Position numbers and translations under genes: made by a program. Under the pieces are notes generated by a model that saw only the letters and a program-made list of their open reading frames with translations, made no database searches and was not told where the DNA came from. From positions 1-38,378 of the forward strand of contig CASFRL010000008.1 in the NCBI GenBank assembly GCA_949297285.1: a DNA stretch of 38,378 nt, given 5' to 3'. Positions within the stretch are counted from its first letter, which is position 1. Each line of letters begins with the position of its first letter. Of the stretch, positions 27,033 to 37,579 are shown piece by piece. Origin of the DNA: an uncultured Bacteroidales bacterium (lineage in GTDB: Bacteria > Bacteroidota > Bacteroidia > Bacteroidales > Coprobacteraceae).

Positions 27033-27818
27033 ATGAATATCTCTGTTGTACATACCGTTTTCTTTTCACCTACTCATACGTCGTTGCAAATAGCCGATGC
27101 CATTGCCGATGGGTTGGGAGCTTCCGAATGCCGGGAGTTGGATATTACATACGAAAAGCCGGCAACCGACATCCTTATAGAGCGTGGCGTTGCCGTATTT
27201 GCTGTTCCCGTATATGGGGGACGTGTTGCCGAAACGGCTGTTGAACGAATGCAGGCGATTCGTGGAAACAATATCCCGGCCGTGATTGCTGTTGTTTACG
27301 GGAATCGGGATTATGAGGATGCCTTGATCGAACTAAGGAATATCGTAAGAGGACAAGGGTTTGTCCCGGTATCGGGAGGCGCTTTTATCGGAGAACATTC
27401 ATACAGCCGGCCCGATCGTCCGGTAGCGGCCGGTCGTCCGGATAAAAACGATATCGATGTCGCTTTTTCTTTCGGTGTTAAAACCGCAGATTTTTTAAAG
27501 AGTGGTTCGGATATACCTGCCGAATTGCCAGTGAAGGGGAATTTCCCTTATAAAGTGAAAGGCCCCAAAACTCCGCAAACTCCGATCACGGTGCCTGAAC
27601 TTTGTACGCAATGCGGATATTGTATCGAGATATGTCCGACACAAGCGATCAGCCTGCAAGATGAGATTGTCAGTGATCCCGAACCTTGTATCAAGTGCTG
27701 TGCCTGTGTGAAAGAGTGCCCTAATCAAGCCCGGATATTTGATACCCCGTTTACCGATTATCTATTTAAGAATTTTTCATCCCGGCGTGAGCCCGAGTTA
27801 TTTTATTCTTGGAAGTAA
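27033..27818 (+). CDS. EFR1-type flavodoxin/ferredoxin fusion
   Basis: A 261-aa protein with an N-terminal flavodoxin-like domain (MNISVVHTVFFSPTHTSLQIADAI; AVPVYGGRVAETAVERM) and a C-terminal two-cluster ferredoxin. The clusters are CTQCGYCIEICPTQAI (about 190-205) and CIKCCACVKECPNQA (about 219-233), each CX2CX2CX3C, so it should carry FMN and two [4Fe-4S] clusters as a small electron carrier. The partner is unknown. The frame is open back into yjbQ, but the ATG at 27033 starts precisely at the flavodoxin strand and is used. Confidence 0.85.
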   Translation: MNISVVHTVFFSPTHTSLQIADAIADGLGASECRELDITYEKPATDILIERGVAVFAVPVYGGRVAETAVERMQAIRGNNIPAVIAVVYGNRDYEDALIELRNIVRGQGFVPVSGGAFIGEHSYSRPDRPVAAGRPDKNDIDVAFSFGVKTADFLKSGSDIPAELPVKGNFPYKVKGPKTPQTPITVPELCTQCGYCIEICPTQAISLQDEIVSDPEPCIKCCACVKECPNQARIFDTPFTDYLFKNFSSRREPELFYSWK

Positions 27819-27824
27819 GATTTC

Positions 27825-27869
27825 GAACACTCTCCTTATCAATTATTTTTTTGATAAAAGAGAGTGTTC
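27825..27869 (+). terminator. Probable terminator after the EFR1-type gene
   Basis: GAACACTCTC (27825-27834) pairs with GAGAGTGTTC (27860-27869), with an inner TTATCAA/TTGATAA stem. The following T-tract is short (TGTTTCT), so strength is uncertain. Convergent tpx ends 18 bp further. Confidence 0.6.
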
Positions 27870-27886
27870 TGTTTCTAAAACCTCCT

Positions 27887-28390
27887 TTATTTCTTTAAAA
27901 TTTCAATAACGGCATCATAATTCGGTTCTTGTGTAATTTCCGGAACGAGTTCTTCGTATATGACATTGAAATTTTCATCGATTACGATAACGGCGCGAGC
28001 CAATAGGCCGGCCAGCGGACCGTCGACCATTTCCACCCCATATTGTTTGATAAAATCAGGAGACCTGAACGCCGAAGCCGGAATAACATTTTCTATCCCT
28101 TCTGTCGTGCAGAATCGGCCTTGGGCAAAAGGCAAATCTTTGGATATGGCTATTACCAATGTATTATCCATATCGGCTGCAAGTTTATTGAATTTGCGTA
28201 CTGACGTTGCACACACTCCTGTATCTAAACTGGGAAAGATGTTTAAAACCAGACGTTTCCCTTTCAGATCGCAGCAACACAATTCGCTTAGGTCCGATTT
28301 TACCAAATTAAAGCAAGGTGCTTTACTCCCTACTTTCGGTAATTCTCCGTTTGTAGAAACGGGACTCCCTTTAAATTTTGTTTGAGCCAT
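27887..28390 (-). CDS. tpx: Thiol peroxidase (Tpx, atypical 2-Cys peroxiredoxin)
   Basis: A 167-aa peroxiredoxin reducing hydrogen and alkyl peroxides with thioredoxin. The peroxidatic cysteine is C60 in [16 protein letters not shown], and the resolving cysteine is C94 in GRFC, the Tpx arrangement. The N-terminus ([22 protein letters not shown]) and the [16 protein letters not shown] segment are standard. An odd CCC run (38-40) occurs in the loop before the core. It stands alone, between the EFR1 hairpin and the TlpA-like gene. I see only a one-mismatch -7 box (plus 28447-28454). Confidence 0.95.
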   Translation of the reverse strand: MAQTKFKGSPVSTNGELPKVGSKAPCFNLVKSDLSELCCCDLKGKRLVLNIFPSLDTGVCATSVRKFNKLAADMDNTLVIAISKDLPFAQGRFCTTEGIENVIPASAFRSPDFIKQYGVEMVDGPLAGLLARAVIVIDENFNVIYEELVPEITQEPNYDAVIEILKK

Positions 28391-28415
28391 AGTTTTTGAT
28401 TTGAATTATAATTTA

Positions 28416-28437
28416 TATCTATTGGATATCTATTGGT
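28416..28437. repeat. 11-bp tandem repeat upstream of tpx
   Basis: TATCTATTGGA is followed directly by TATCTATTGGT, about 30 bp before the tpx ATG on the minus strand. It could be an operator or chance. Confidence 0.35.
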
Positions 28438-28481
28438 TGAAAATAACAAATTAAGCGAATATTCTGTTCCTCCTTTTTATA

Positions 28482-29684
28482 TTATTGAGAATTTTTCTCT
28501 AATATTTGTTGAATATTCTGGACTAAGTCGGGATCATAACCTATTTGCACTGAGACAATTTCCTTTTGGGGAGAGACTACAAACAGGGTAGGGTAGTTGG
28601 CTATCCCATATCGGGCAGCGATGTTTCGGGCATTGCAGATTACGATTCCGGGCAACGAATTTTGTTCTTGGAATCTTATGAGTTCATCCGAAGCTTTTTC
28701 CGACAATAAAGTTACCCATGTAAGATTCCGATTGTGGGAGAGGGGTTCGGCACATTCCAATGCACTTTTGCAAAAACTGCTTGTTGTATCGACAAATGCA
28801 AGTACAAGAAATCGGTCATGATTTTCTGATAAATTGAATCGTTCGGTCCCGTTTAACAAAGGAAGCGAAAAGTCGGGTGCCGTTTTACCATTCAGACTTT
28901 TGGCTTTAAAATCACTGCTTCGAAATGCGGTAATGATGTCGCCTTTCTGTTTTATCAGATTTTCTTCAGAGAAAAATTCTGTCGGGAAGGGCGATTTTAT
29001 ATCAGAAGAGAGATAGTTGACCGTTACGGTCTGAGAGCCCAGATGTCCCGGGTTATTCTCGACTTCTTTAAATATCGGAACTCCTGACATTGAATCGAAA
29101 ACATAAACAGACGATCTTACTGTTTCGCCGTTTAAGTATTCATCGATATATATGGCATCGCATTTGCGGTCATTTATCAATGTATCGGTGTAGGTACGGA
29201 TTTTATTCTCCGGATTAGCGATACATCGCTTCAACCGATACGCTATTTCCATGGGAAGTTCTTCTATGAACAATCCGGAGCGGTGTATTCCGAGAGTTTC
29301 TTTTTGTCTGTTTGTTTTGTCAAGAAAAGGGATGGCGTTTTCAACGGCATGAAATTCACGCAGTTTTTGATTGTTGAAGTTGTAGTAGTTTCCCGAATCG
29401 TAGTAGATGAAATTTCCGTTTATCGAGGGATTGGTAGCCGATGAAAGATCGATAAGATATGAATATCCGTATAGCGTATCGTTCTGATTTTTGGCATATT
29501 GAAGATGCAGCAAGTATTCTACCTCTTCATCGGTCATCGGTAATGTCACCCGAAACGAAGCCTCTCCCCGATAATGTTCAATTTGATTGAGTCGAGAAAT
29601 GATTGTGGCTGCGGGATTCGTCTCTGAAAAAACGGTTATACAATAAAAGCAGAAGAGGATAATGCCTTTTATCTTTTTCTTCAT
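28482..29684 (-). CDS. Exported TlpA/thioredoxin-like protein with SxxC active site
   Basis: A 400-aa secreted or periplasmic protein with a signal peptide (about 1-20; no lipobox), an N-terminal region (about 25-255) that looks like a LolA-type beta barrel, and a C-terminal thioredoxin-fold domain (about 268-398). The thioredoxin domain has KTAPDFSLPLLNG, LVLAFVDTTSSFCK and a cis-Pro in ANYPTLFVV (P365). Where TlpA proteins have WCxxC, this has TSSFC, so the attacking cysteine is Ser302 and only C305 remains, with an extra C311. Normal disulfide chemistry is therefore unlikely. It may bind thiols or have lost redox function. It sits alone between tpx and the nuclease-helicase. Confidence 0.78.
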   Translation of the reverse strand: MKKKIKGIILFCFYCITVFSETNPAATIISRLNQIEHYRGEASFRVTLPMTDEEVEYLLHLQYAKNQNDTLYGYSYLIDLSSATNPSINGNFIYYDSGNYYNFNNQKLREFHAVENAIPFLDKTNRQKETLGIHRSGLFIEELPMEIAYRLKRCIANPENKIRTYTDTLINDRKCDAIYIDEYLNGETVRSSVYVFDSMSGVPIFKEVENNPGHLGSQTVTVNYLSSDIKSPFPTEFFSEENLIKQKGDIITAFRSSDFKAKSLNGKTAPDFSLPLLNGTERFNLSENHDRFLVLAFVDTTSSFCKSALECAEPLSHNRNLTWVTLLSEKASDELIRFQEQNSLPGIVICNARNIAARYGIANYPTLFVVSPQKEIVSVQIGYDPDLVQNIQQILEKNSQ

Positions 29685-29787
29685 ATTGATATGATGTATT
29701 GTTGTTAATAATAATACAGTAATAACAAAATATGAAAAAAAATGTTTGGCATTTAGTTAAAAATATTTTTTTGTCGTGGCACTGTTT

Positions 29788-32700
29788 TTATTCGGCCGGC
29801 AAAGAAAAATTCCCTTCTATAAATCGGTTTGTGGGTATGTCGAAAAAGCTGTGTCTGTTTTCGATAAATTCAATGAGTTTGTAAAATGTAATGTTGTGGC
29901 GCAATATTTGAGGATTTCCGATAATGAACAACTGTTTTCGTGCACGGGTCAGTACGACATTCAGTTTCCGATCTATGATCTGACCGTTCTCTTCAAAAAC
30001 ATTCTCGGTAAGGAATTTAAGTTGATAGATCTTTTGCACGGTAAATCCGTAAATAATAAAATCACGTTCACTGCCTTGATACCGTTCTACGGTATCAATG
30101 GTTATCTCCGACAGTATCGGGATATTCAGTTTTTTTATTTCTTTTCGGATCAACGCGATTTGATTGCGATAAGGGACGATTACTCCGACACTTTCAGGCG
30201 TGAAATGGTCGGGATTCATTTGATAAATTGTTCTCAATAATGCAGATATGCGCGAGGCCTCGTCTTGGTTTGTTTTTTCGGATATGGCGTTTTTGTCGCC
30301 TTCCGAGGCGATAAAGGCCAACCGATATGAAGCTACAAGAGTTTGTAACCCGTCAGATTTATCGTAAGAATCGTAAAAAAGCGGTTCCAATTGGTGCTTC
30401 ACCGGGATCGGTTGCAGTTTTTTATCATAAAAAATATTGTTTGAGAAGTTCGATATTTCCGGATGCATGCGCCCTTGTTGAAACAGTGTATGGACAAAAT
30501 CGCTCGAGCCGTTTTTTCTCTGGATATTGATCAGCCGTTCGAATAAAGAGTTTCGGCAGTCGGTTATGCCCGTCTCTATCAGTTCCGGATCTGATACCGA
30601 AGATTCTTTTGCCGATTGTTGAACAACGGCCGGCAACTGTTTATGATCTCCGATAAAGATAAATTTATCGATGGCATCTCTTCCTCCGTGTTTGGCACAA
30701 AGTATGCCCAGCAGATTCGGTTCCAGAATTTGAGAGGCTTCATCGATGATGGCCCAGTCGAAATGTTTGATGTCGAATAAGTTCAGTTTTCCCGATATAC
30801 TGGTTATCGTTCCTACAAAGACACGTGTTTCTTGAATTGTCTTGAGGAGAGCATCTGCATTCGGGTTTGATTTTATCCTCTCATCCAGCAAGTTTTTTTT
30901 AAAACGCTCGTCGCACGACAATTCCGATCCGATACGAATGTATTGAATCCGATGTTTTTCCATTTTGTCACAAATCTCGTCCACGGCACGGTTGGTGTAT
31001 GCCGACAACAGTACCGAAGCCGATTCGGAAAGGGCCTCTTTGACCATCGACACCAAAGCGTGCGAAGTTTTTCCGGTACCGGGAGGTCCGATGAGCAAAA
31101 AATAGTCATTGGCTTGTTTCGCTTTCAAAATAACTTCGTTGAGGGCGACTTTGTCAGAATCATAATTCCCGTTTAGTTTTCTGTCGGCATCTTTTGTCGG
31201 CAATCGTAAGTTCAACAAAAGCTCTTTCCGGGTTTTGTTTGCCGATAAAAATGCAAATAAAGACTGGTAAATCGACGCATACGAGGATTCCCAGAAATCG
31301 TGTTCTATGGTCCATTTCCGGTCTTCCGGGAAAATGCAACTGTTTTTCTGGGGCGATTGCAGTCTGACGGTTACTCCCGTATATGAGATTTTTTTGATGG
31401 CTCCGCGCAATATCTTTGCGTTACAGGCATTGGGAACACTCCCTTCAGCATATGAATAGAGCAACACAATATCTCCGGTACGAAAGTTGGGTAAAAGCGC
31501 CTCTTCCTGTACAGGGGCGGCAAAAGTAATCGTGTCATATCCCTCATGTAGTTCCGATTCCTCTTTATCGATAAGATCCAATCCGGTCAATATATCTCCT
31601 GTCGCCTCTTTTTCAGATACTTCACATCTCCATATTCCGGAGAAGCCCCTGTTCTTACTCGAATTCCCGACTTTGGCAAGCAGATGCTCTTGGGCAATAA
31701 ACGTAAAGAAGCGTACGAAATAACTTTTCTCAAGGGGCGAAGCATTTTTGTAGAGGTTTAGCATTTGTCGTATATGGGGAAGTTGGAATTTTTCCCAAAG
31801 AATATCTCTTTTCCCGTTCATATTCAATATCTCGGGAGTCAAAGTGTCGAGAGTCTCCTTTACTGCGCCTTCGGCATAACGCATTTCGTATTTGACGATT
31901 TCGTTTCTTAATCTCAGTATCTTTCTCATCAATTCGGGATCAGAAGAGCTTTCGAGCATTAAGCCGTCGGGATATTTCGAATATAGCAAATATTGTTCCG
32001 AATCTTTGCTTTTAATATTGAAATTATACGAAAGCAATAATCGGTATAACAGCATCTGGACATAATGCTCCTCTTTATGCCCGTTCGAACGAAAATCTCT
32101 TTTCCCGGATTTCTGTTCCATCAATATCCGGTAATTATCCTGCAAAAGATCCACCCGCCCTTGAATCCCCAGTTTTTCGCAGATAAAAGAGGGTTCCAAG
32201 ATCAACTTATCCGGTTCGATGTGATGAATTTCAGGGAAAGAATTGGTTACAAAGTTTCGGATATTCTTCATCTGTTCTTTAGCCTGATGATGAAAATCGG
32301 AAAGGTCTTCTTTGCAAGTGATTATTTTCAAGGCAGATTTGGCGAAAAACCGTTTGATCGAATCTTTGTAATTACTTTCTTGGTAATTGGGCGTATTGAC
32401 AATTTCATCGAGTAATTGCCCGGCCAAATTTCCCAAAAGCATAGCCGAAGTATTGCGGGCCGGAGACAATTTTTCAAGCAGGTAATTGCACGGATGATGG
32501 CCGTATTCTTTCCAGCAACGGGCTATTGCCGAGATATCTAACAGATAGTCGGGCTCGTATATGATCTGTTCCGGGCAAAGTATTCCGTTCTCCCCGATTC
32601 TCGTATCTAACAAATACAACTGGGCATTTTCGCTCAACAAGTCGGTAAGATAACTCAGATCGTCATTGGGCGCATATTTGTGGTAATCGACCTTTACTAA

Positions 32701-33228
32701 AACGGCGTTGTCTCCTTCTGTATAGCCTGTAATGAAGTCTTTATCCCATGTCGAAACTGTAATTCTGATCTCTTTATTAGAGACATTTCCGGGTATTCCG
32801 TCTATTCTGATTGTCTCCGGAATATCTTTTTTTAAACGTTCGGGAACCGCTTTTTTATAGATTCTGGCAATAAAGTCGGTCAAGGTTTTCAGGTCGGCCA
32901 AATATTCTTCGTCCGAAGGGGTGTATTGGTTACGTCTTGTCTTATTGCAATGAATGCGGAATTTATTCAGCCGATAGATGTCGATACCCGAGAAATCCCG
33001 GTTTTTGCAAACATAAGCCATTCTCGGGAATATTCCGGAAAAACTGATGTGGCAGTTGCGTGTCTCCTCTTCGATCATATGGGTAAAGACCGAATAGAGG
33101 CACGCATATTTTTTCTTGACAGAAAAATCTCTATTGTTGTGAATTTCTGTTATGTCCTGAAAATAAATATCCGAAAAATCGTTCTCTTCCGGTTGGATTC
33201 CGGAGGTCTTATCCTCTACGCACATCAT
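29788..33228 (-). CDS. Dna2-like nuclease-helicase (Cas4/PD-(D/E)XK domain plus SF1B helicase)
   Basis: An 1146-aa protein. The nuclease domain (about 262-400) has GNLAGQLLDEIV, D360 (GRVDLL), E371-Q-K373 (MEQKSGK) and Q391xxxY395. The helicase motifs are I GPPGTGKT (714-721), Ia SAYTNRAVDEI (742-752), II IIDEASQ (827-833), III FIGDHKQLP (858-866), IV QQGRMHPE (917-924), V TIDTVERYQGSERD (1043-1056) and VI VVLTRARKQLF (1091-1101). It would unwind and cut single-stranded DNA in repair or replication. No Cys cluster follows QxxxY, so it lacks the Dna2 Fe-S site. The ATG (33228) abuts the metH stop (TAAATGATG), implying translational coupling. Confidence 0.85.
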   Translation of the reverse strand: MMCVEDKTSGIQPEENDFSDIYFQDITEIHNNRDFSVKKKYACLYSVFTHMIEEETRNCHISFSGIFPRMAYVCKNRDFSGIDIYRLNKFRIHCNKTRRNQYTPSDEEYLADLKTLTDFIARIYKKAVPERLKKDIPETIRIDGIPGNVSNKEIRITVSTWDKDFITGYTEGDNAVLVKVDYHKYAPNDDLSYLTDLLSENAQLYLLDTRIGENGILCPEQIIYEPDYLLDISAIARCWKEYGHHPCNYLLEKLSPARNTSAMLLGNLAGQLLDEIVNTPNYQESNYKDSIKRFFAKSALKIITCKEDLSDFHHQAKEQMKNIRNFVTNSFPEIHHIEPDKLILEPSFICEKLGIQGRVDLLQDNYRILMEQKSGKRDFRSNGHKEEHYVQMLLYRLLLSYNFNIKSKDSEQYLLYSKYPDGLMLESSSDPELMRKILRLRNEIVKYEMRYAEGAVKETLDTLTPEILNMNGKRDILWEKFQLPHIRQMLNLYKNASPLEKSYFVRFFTFIAQEHLLAKVGNSSKNRGFSGIWRCEVSEKEATGDILTGLDLIDKEESELHEGYDTITFAAPVQEEALLPNFRTGDIVLLYSYAEGSVPNACNAKILRGAIKKISYTGVTVRLQSPQKNSCIFPEDRKWTIEHDFWESSYASIYQSLFAFLSANKTRKELLLNLRLPTKDADRKLNGNYDSDKVALNEVILKAKQANDYFLLIGPPGTGKTSHALVSMVKEALSESASVLLSAYTNRAVDEICDKMEKHRIQYIRIGSELSCDERFKKNLLDERIKSNPNADALLKTIQETRVFVGTITSISGKLNLFDIKHFDWAIIDEASQILEPNLLGILCAKHGGRDAIDKFIFIGDHKQLPAVVQQSAKESSVSDPELIETGITDCRNSLFERLINIQRKNGSSDFVHTLFQQGRMHPEISNFSNNIFYDKKLQPIPVKHQLEPLFYDSYDKSDGLQTLVASYRLAFIASEGDKNAISEKTNQDEASRISALLRTIYQMNPDHFTPESVGVIVPYRNQIALIRKEIKKLNIPILSEITIDTVERYQGSERDFIIYGFTVQKIYQLKFLTENVFEENGQIIDRKLNVVLTRARKQLFIIGNPQILRHNITFYKLIEFIENRHSFFDIPTNRFIEGNFSLPAE

Positions 33229-36200
33229 TTAAACAGATAACCATTTATAAGAATCTTCTATGGAAAATCCTCTTGTCTTACAATATCGGGCCCGTTGTTC
33301 CATATCGATTTTCCCGATATGGAAATAGGTCGATTGAGGATGAGCTATCATAAATCCCGATACCGTAGAATTGGGTCTCATGGCTCCGTTTTCGGTCAAC
33401 GAGACGCCGATTTTTTCGAACGTAAGCAACTGATCTATGTCGAAAACAAGCGATTGGTCGGGAAGAGACGGATATCCGACTGCCGGACGGATTCCCCGAT
33501 AATGCTCTTTCAATAGACTCTCTGCCGTTGCAATTTCGTCGGGAGAATATCCCCAAATCTCTTTTCGAACACGGTAGTGCAGCAACTCAATCGCCGCTTC
33601 GGCGATGCGGTCGGCAAGAGACTGTAACAGAAGAGCGTTGTAATTATCGTTTTGCTGTTTGTAATATTCGATACGATTCTCGATATCCTTTCCGGCTGTT
33701 ACCGCAAAAACTCCTATATAATCGCTCTTTCCGGTATCCGAAGGCATTACGAAGTCTGAAAGGGAATAGTAGCAAGCCTTGTCGTCTTTTTTTTGTATTT
33801 GTTGCCGTAAGCAAGGTATGGTAAATACCGTTTCCCCTTTTCGAATACATATCGATTCGTTTTGGGAGTTTGCCTCGAATATCCCGATTCGGATTTCTGT
33901 TTCGGTTTCAGCATCGGCCAGTTTGTCGAGCATTCGGGAGGCCTCTTTGTATAACTGCATGGCTTCAGCCGCTTTTCTTCTCTCCGGTTCGGGGAATTGG
34001 GCAAGCCATGATGCCTTGCAATGGTCGCATCCGTTGATAAATGCGATAGAAGCAAATTTACCTCCTAATTTCCACGCATTGAAGAAATATATCCAATTGA
34101 TATATTCCCGAATCTCTTTGATCGAAAAGTGCAGAGTCTGCACCTCTCCCGGTTTTTTAGGTATGACGGGATCATATTTCGTCCAGTCCGGTTTAAAGCC
34201 TTTTGCTATTGCTTGGTCGAGCGGAATAAGTATTTTTTCTTCTTTGAAAGATTCTCTGATTTTCTCTTGTTCGTCCCTCAACTGTGCTAAAAAGAGTTTT
34301 CGTGTTTCGGGGTTGGACAACTGCGCTGCGATCAGCGGGTTTTGTGAAGCGTCTTTCACGTGAATTACCGGTCCGCTGTAACAGGGCGCTATTTTTACTG
34401 CCGTATGTACTTTCGATGTCGTAGCACCGCCGATCATGAGGGGAATCGTCATTCCGGCCTTTTCCATTTCTTGGGCAACGTGGCACATCTCTTCGAGAGA
34501 GGGGGTAATAAGTCCGCTAAGACAGACGATATCGACATTCTCTTCGATTGCTGTTTTAATGATTTTTTCGGTGGGCACCATAACTCCCAGATCGATGACG
34601 TCATAATTGTTACATGCCAGAACCACCCCTACGATATTTTTCCCGATATCATGAACATCGCCTTTTACCGTTGCCAGCAAAAATTTTCCGGCTTTGCTCG
34701 ATGCATTTGCTTCTGATTTTCCGGCCTCGATATATGGCTCGAGGATTGCGACGGCTTGTTTCATTGTGCGGGCGGTTTTTACAACCTGCGGTAAAAACAT
34801 TTTCCCGGCGCCGAAAAGTTCTCCTACCGTATTCATCCCTTTCATTAGAGGACCATCGATGATTTTTACGGCTTCTCCATATACTTGCATCGCTTCGGCC
34901 AAGTCGGTTTCCAGATTTTCGGAAATACCTTTTATCAAAGCGTATTCCAATCTTTCGTCCAATGTCATTTCGGCTCTTGCATCTTTTTTTTCGACAATCG
35001 GACTGTTACGTTCATTTTTTAATCCTTCTGCAAGTGTTATCAAATTTTCGGTAGCATCCGGTTTTCGGTTCAATATCACATCCTCGATAGCAGAAAGGGT
35101 ATCTTGGGGAATATCATTATACGTAACCGTTGTTCCCGGATTGACGATGCCCATATCCATTCCGGCGTGGATCGCATGGAAAAGAAATGCCGCATGCATG
35201 GCTTCCCGTATATAGTTATTGCCCCGGAATGAGAAAGACAAGTTGCTGATACCTCCGCTGACTTTTGCCCCGGGGAGATTCTCTTTAATCCATGCCGTAG
35301 CCTTGATAAAATCTATTCCGTAATTCAGATGTTCCTCTATTCCTGTGGCAACGGCCAATACATTCGGGTCGAATATGATATCGTTCGGGTCGATGCCTGC
35401 TTTTTGTGTCAGTAGTTTGTAGGCTCGTTCACAAACTTCTATTTTGCGTTCGAAACTGTCAGCTTGCCCTTTTTCGTCGAAAGCCATCACAACCATTGCT
35501 GCACCGAGTCTCTTTATGGTGCGTGCTCGTTCAAGAAAAATCTCTTCACCCTCTTTCAAACTGATCGAGTTGACGATAGATTTCCCTTGTACGCATTTCA
35601 ATCCGGCCTCGATGACTTCCCATTTTGAAGAATCGATCATGACCGGGACTTTGGCTATTTCCGGTTCGGAAGCAATCAAATTAAGAAACATGATCATTTC
35701 CGATTTGGCATCGAGCATGGCGTCATCCATGTTTATATCGATGATTTGGGCTCCGTCTTCTACTTGTTTGCGAGCAATATTTAAGGCTTCGTCATAATTC
35801 TTTTCGGATATGAGTCGTAAGAATTTGCGCGATCCGGCGACATTGCAACGTTCACCTACATTGATAAAATTATTTTCCGGTTTTATTTCGAGCCGTTCCA
35901 ATCCTGAAAGCCATAGGACATTCGGCTTTTCGACCGGGATGTGAGGGCTCATCCCGTTGATCAATTCATGGTATCGTTCGATATGAGCAGGCGTTGTACC
36001 GCAGCATCCGCCGATAATATTGACCAATCCTTCTGCAACGAATTCTCTCATTTGATTGGCCATATCTTCGGGCGTCTCGTCATATTCTCCGAAACGGTTT
36101 GGCAGTCCGGCATTGGGATAAGCGCTGATGTAATAGGGCGCAATCTCGGACAATCGCTTTAAAAAAGGTTTCATATCCCGGGCTCCGAAAGAGCAGTTCA

Positions 36201-36912
36201 GCCCTACGGAAAGAATCGGAGCATGTTGTATCGATGCGAGGAAGGCCTCCAACGTCTGCCCCGACAAGGTTCTTCCTCCCGAGTCGGAGACTGTGGCAGA
36301 AACCATGATCGGGACACATATTCCTGTTTCCTCCATTGCCGATGAGGCTGCCAATAAAGCCGCTTTTGCATTTAATGTGTCAAATACGGTTTCGATCAGC
36401 AGTATATCGACTCCTCCGGCAAGCAAAGCCTTTATCTGTTCTATGTACGAAAAAAACAGGTCATCATAGCTTAACGACCTGAATGCCGGATTGTTTACAT
36501 CCGGCGACATGGAGGTCGTCTTGTTTGTCGGACCGATAGATCCTGCCACAAAACGGGGTTTCTCTTTTGTCGTATATTTATCGGCCGCTTCGCGTGCCAG
36601 TTGTGCAGCTTTGAAATTTATTTCCGATACATAATTCTGCATGCCGTAATCGCTCATCGATATCGATGTCGCGTTGAATGTGTTCGTTTCGATAATGTCC
36701 GATCCGGCACGGAGATAGGCTTCGTGTATTTCACTGACAATATGGGGTTGAGTGAGGCATAAAAGGTCGTTGTTTCCTTTGAGTTCTCCGGAGTGTTCGG
36801 CAAAAAGTTTTCCTCGATAGTCGTCTTCCGACAAATTATATCGTTGGATCATGGTGCCCATTGCACCGTCGAGTATCAATATCCGTTGCTTCAGCGCATC
36901 TTGTATTGTCAT
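33229..36912 (-). CDS. metH: Cobalamin-dependent methionine synthase
   Basis: A full-length 1227-aa enzyme moving methyl from 5-methyltetrahydrofolate to homocysteine. The homocysteine domain has zinc ligands C240, C303 and C304 ([18 protein letters not shown]). The pterin domain (about 345-620) has [15 protein letters not shown]. The cobalamin cap and binding region has GDVHDIGKN with lower axial ligand H754. The C-terminal reactivation domain has the S-adenosylmethionine site [12 protein letters not shown]. No domain is missing. It probably starts a transcript that continues into the helicase gene. The upstream gap (about 105 bp) leaves no room for a cobalamin riboswitch. Confidence 0.97.
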   Translation of the reverse strand: MTIQDALKQRILILDGAMGTMIQRYNLSEDDYRGKLFAEHSGELKGNNDLLCLTQPHIVSEIHEAYLRAGSDIIETNTFNATSISMSDYGMQNYVSEINFKAAQLAREAADKYTTKEKPRFVAGSIGPTNKTTSMSPDVNNPAFRSLSYDDLFFSYIEQIKALLAGGVDILLIETVFDTLNAKAALLAASSAMEETGICVPIMVSATVSDSGGRTLSGQTLEAFLASIQHAPILSVGLNCSFGARDMKPFLKRLSEIAPYYISAYPNAGLPNRFGEYDETPEDMANQMREFVAEGLVNIIGGCCGTTPAHIERYHELINGMSPHIPVEKPNVLWLSGLERLEIKPENNFINVGERCNVAGSRKFLRLISEKNYDEALNIARKQVEDGAQIIDINMDDAMLDAKSEMIMFLNLIASEPEIAKVPVMIDSSKWEVIEAGLKCVQGKSIVNSISLKEGEEIFLERARTIKRLGAAMVVMAFDEKGQADSFERKIEVCERAYKLLTQKAGIDPNDIIFDPNVLAVATGIEEHLNYGIDFIKATAWIKENLPGAKVSGGISNLSFSFRGNNYIREAMHAAFLFHAIHAGMDMGIVNPGTTVTYNDIPQDTLSAIEDVILNRKPDATENLITLAEGLKNERNSPIVEKKDARAEMTLDERLEYALIKGISENLETDLAEAMQVYGEAVKIIDGPLMKGMNTVGELFGAGKMFLPQVVKTARTMKQAVAILEPYIEAGKSEANASSKAGKFLLATVKGDVHDIGKNIVGVVLACNNYDVIDLGVMVPTEKIIKTAIEENVDIVCLSGLITPSLEEMCHVAQEMEKAGMTIPLMIGGATTSKVHTAVKIAPCYSGPVIHVKDASQNPLIAAQLSNPETRKLFLAQLRDEQEKIRESFKEEKILIPLDQAIAKGFKPDWTKYDPVIPKKPGEVQTLHFSIKEIREYINWIYFFNAWKLGGKFASIAFINGCDHCKASWLAQFPEPERRKAAEAMQLYKEASRMLDKLADAETETEIRIGIFEANSQNESICIRKGETVFTIPCLRQQIQKKDDKACYYSLSDFVMPSDTGKSDYIGVFAVTAGKDIENRIEYYKQQNDNYNALLLQSLADRIAEAAIELLHYRVRKEIWGYSPDEIATAESLLKEHYRGIRPAVGYPSLPDQSLVFDIDQLLTFEKIGVSLTENGAMRPNSTVSGFMIAHPQSTYFHIGKIDMEQRARYCKTRGFSIEDSYKWLSV

Positions 36913-36978
36913 ATTTTTTTAGTTTGTATCGGAAACAGGTTATTCTGTCTGCTAACGTTTTATTCTTTTAAACGGGAA

Positions 36979-37010
36979 CAAAGTTATAAAAAAATAGGAA
37001 AGGAGCCGGA
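36979..37010 (-). promoter_or_regulatory. Putative promoter of metH
   Basis: On the minus strand a perfect TAACTTTG (36986-36979); only TCCG (37010-37007) is available as a -33 at 20 bp. The leader would be about 60 nt, too short for a cobalamin riboswitch. Confidence 0.4.
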
Positions 37011-37017
37011 TAAATAT

Positions 37018-37578
37018 CTATTTCTTGACTTTTGACGGGTTTTTGGCAATGTAGTCTTTCCAACTGGTATAAGCCTTCTCCATTTGCGGACGATTGGTTT
37101 GGAAAAAATGACACAAGGCGGCCGCCAATCCGTCTGTTGCGTCCAATTGCGGGAGCATATTCTCTTCCGGAATATGTAACATGCGTTTCAGCATATCTGC
37201 AACCTGCTCTTTCGACGCATTTCCGTTTCCGGTAATCGACATTTTTATTTTTAAAGGAGCATATTCTGTAATAGGGATATCTCTGTATAGTGCCGCCGAC
37301 ATTGCAACACCTTGTGCTCGGCCGAGTTTTAGCATCGATTGCACGTTTTTCCCGAAAAACGGAGCTTCGATGGCCATCTCATCCGGGTGGTATTGGTCTA
37401 TCAGTCCCAATACTTTTTCGAATATCCGTCGCAATTTCATATAATGATTCTCAAATTTATCGAGCTGTAAAATACCCAAAGTAACGACTTCGGGCTTGTT
37501 CCCTTTTATCATGAGAACCCCATATCCCATAACCGTTGTTCCGGGATCAATTCCGATAATGACTCTTTCTTTCGGCAT
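37018..37578 (-). CDS. ruvC: Holliday junction resolvase RuvC
   Basis: A 186-aa RNase H-fold endonuclease that resolves Holliday junctions with RuvAB. Acidic catalytic residues: D11 (GIDPG), E71 (IEAPF), D146 and D149 ([13 protein letters not shown]). The DNA-binding segment [11 protein letters not shown] is present. It starts one base after the DUF4286 stop, so the two are coupled in one operon. The C-terminus is slightly longer than E. coli RuvC. Confidence 0.95.
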   Translation of the reverse strand: MPKERVIIGIDPGTTVMGYGVLMIKGNKPEVVTLGILQLDKFENHYMKLRRIFEKVLGLIDQYHPDEMAIEAPFFGKNVQSMLKLGRAQGVAMSAALYRDIPITEYAPLKIKMSITGNGNASKEQVADMLKRMLHIPEENMLPQLDATDGLAAALCHFFQTNRPQMEKAYTSWKDYIAKNPSKVKK

Positions 37579-37579
37579 A

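Noticed and set aside
34694..35215. 173-aa plus-strand frame
   Set aside because: Antisense shadow within metH, which is intact on the minus strand.
36913..37017. Cobalamin riboswitch upstream of metH
   Set aside because: Only 105 bp separate metH from ruvC, the predicted leader is about 60 nt, and no B12-box-like sequence is seen.
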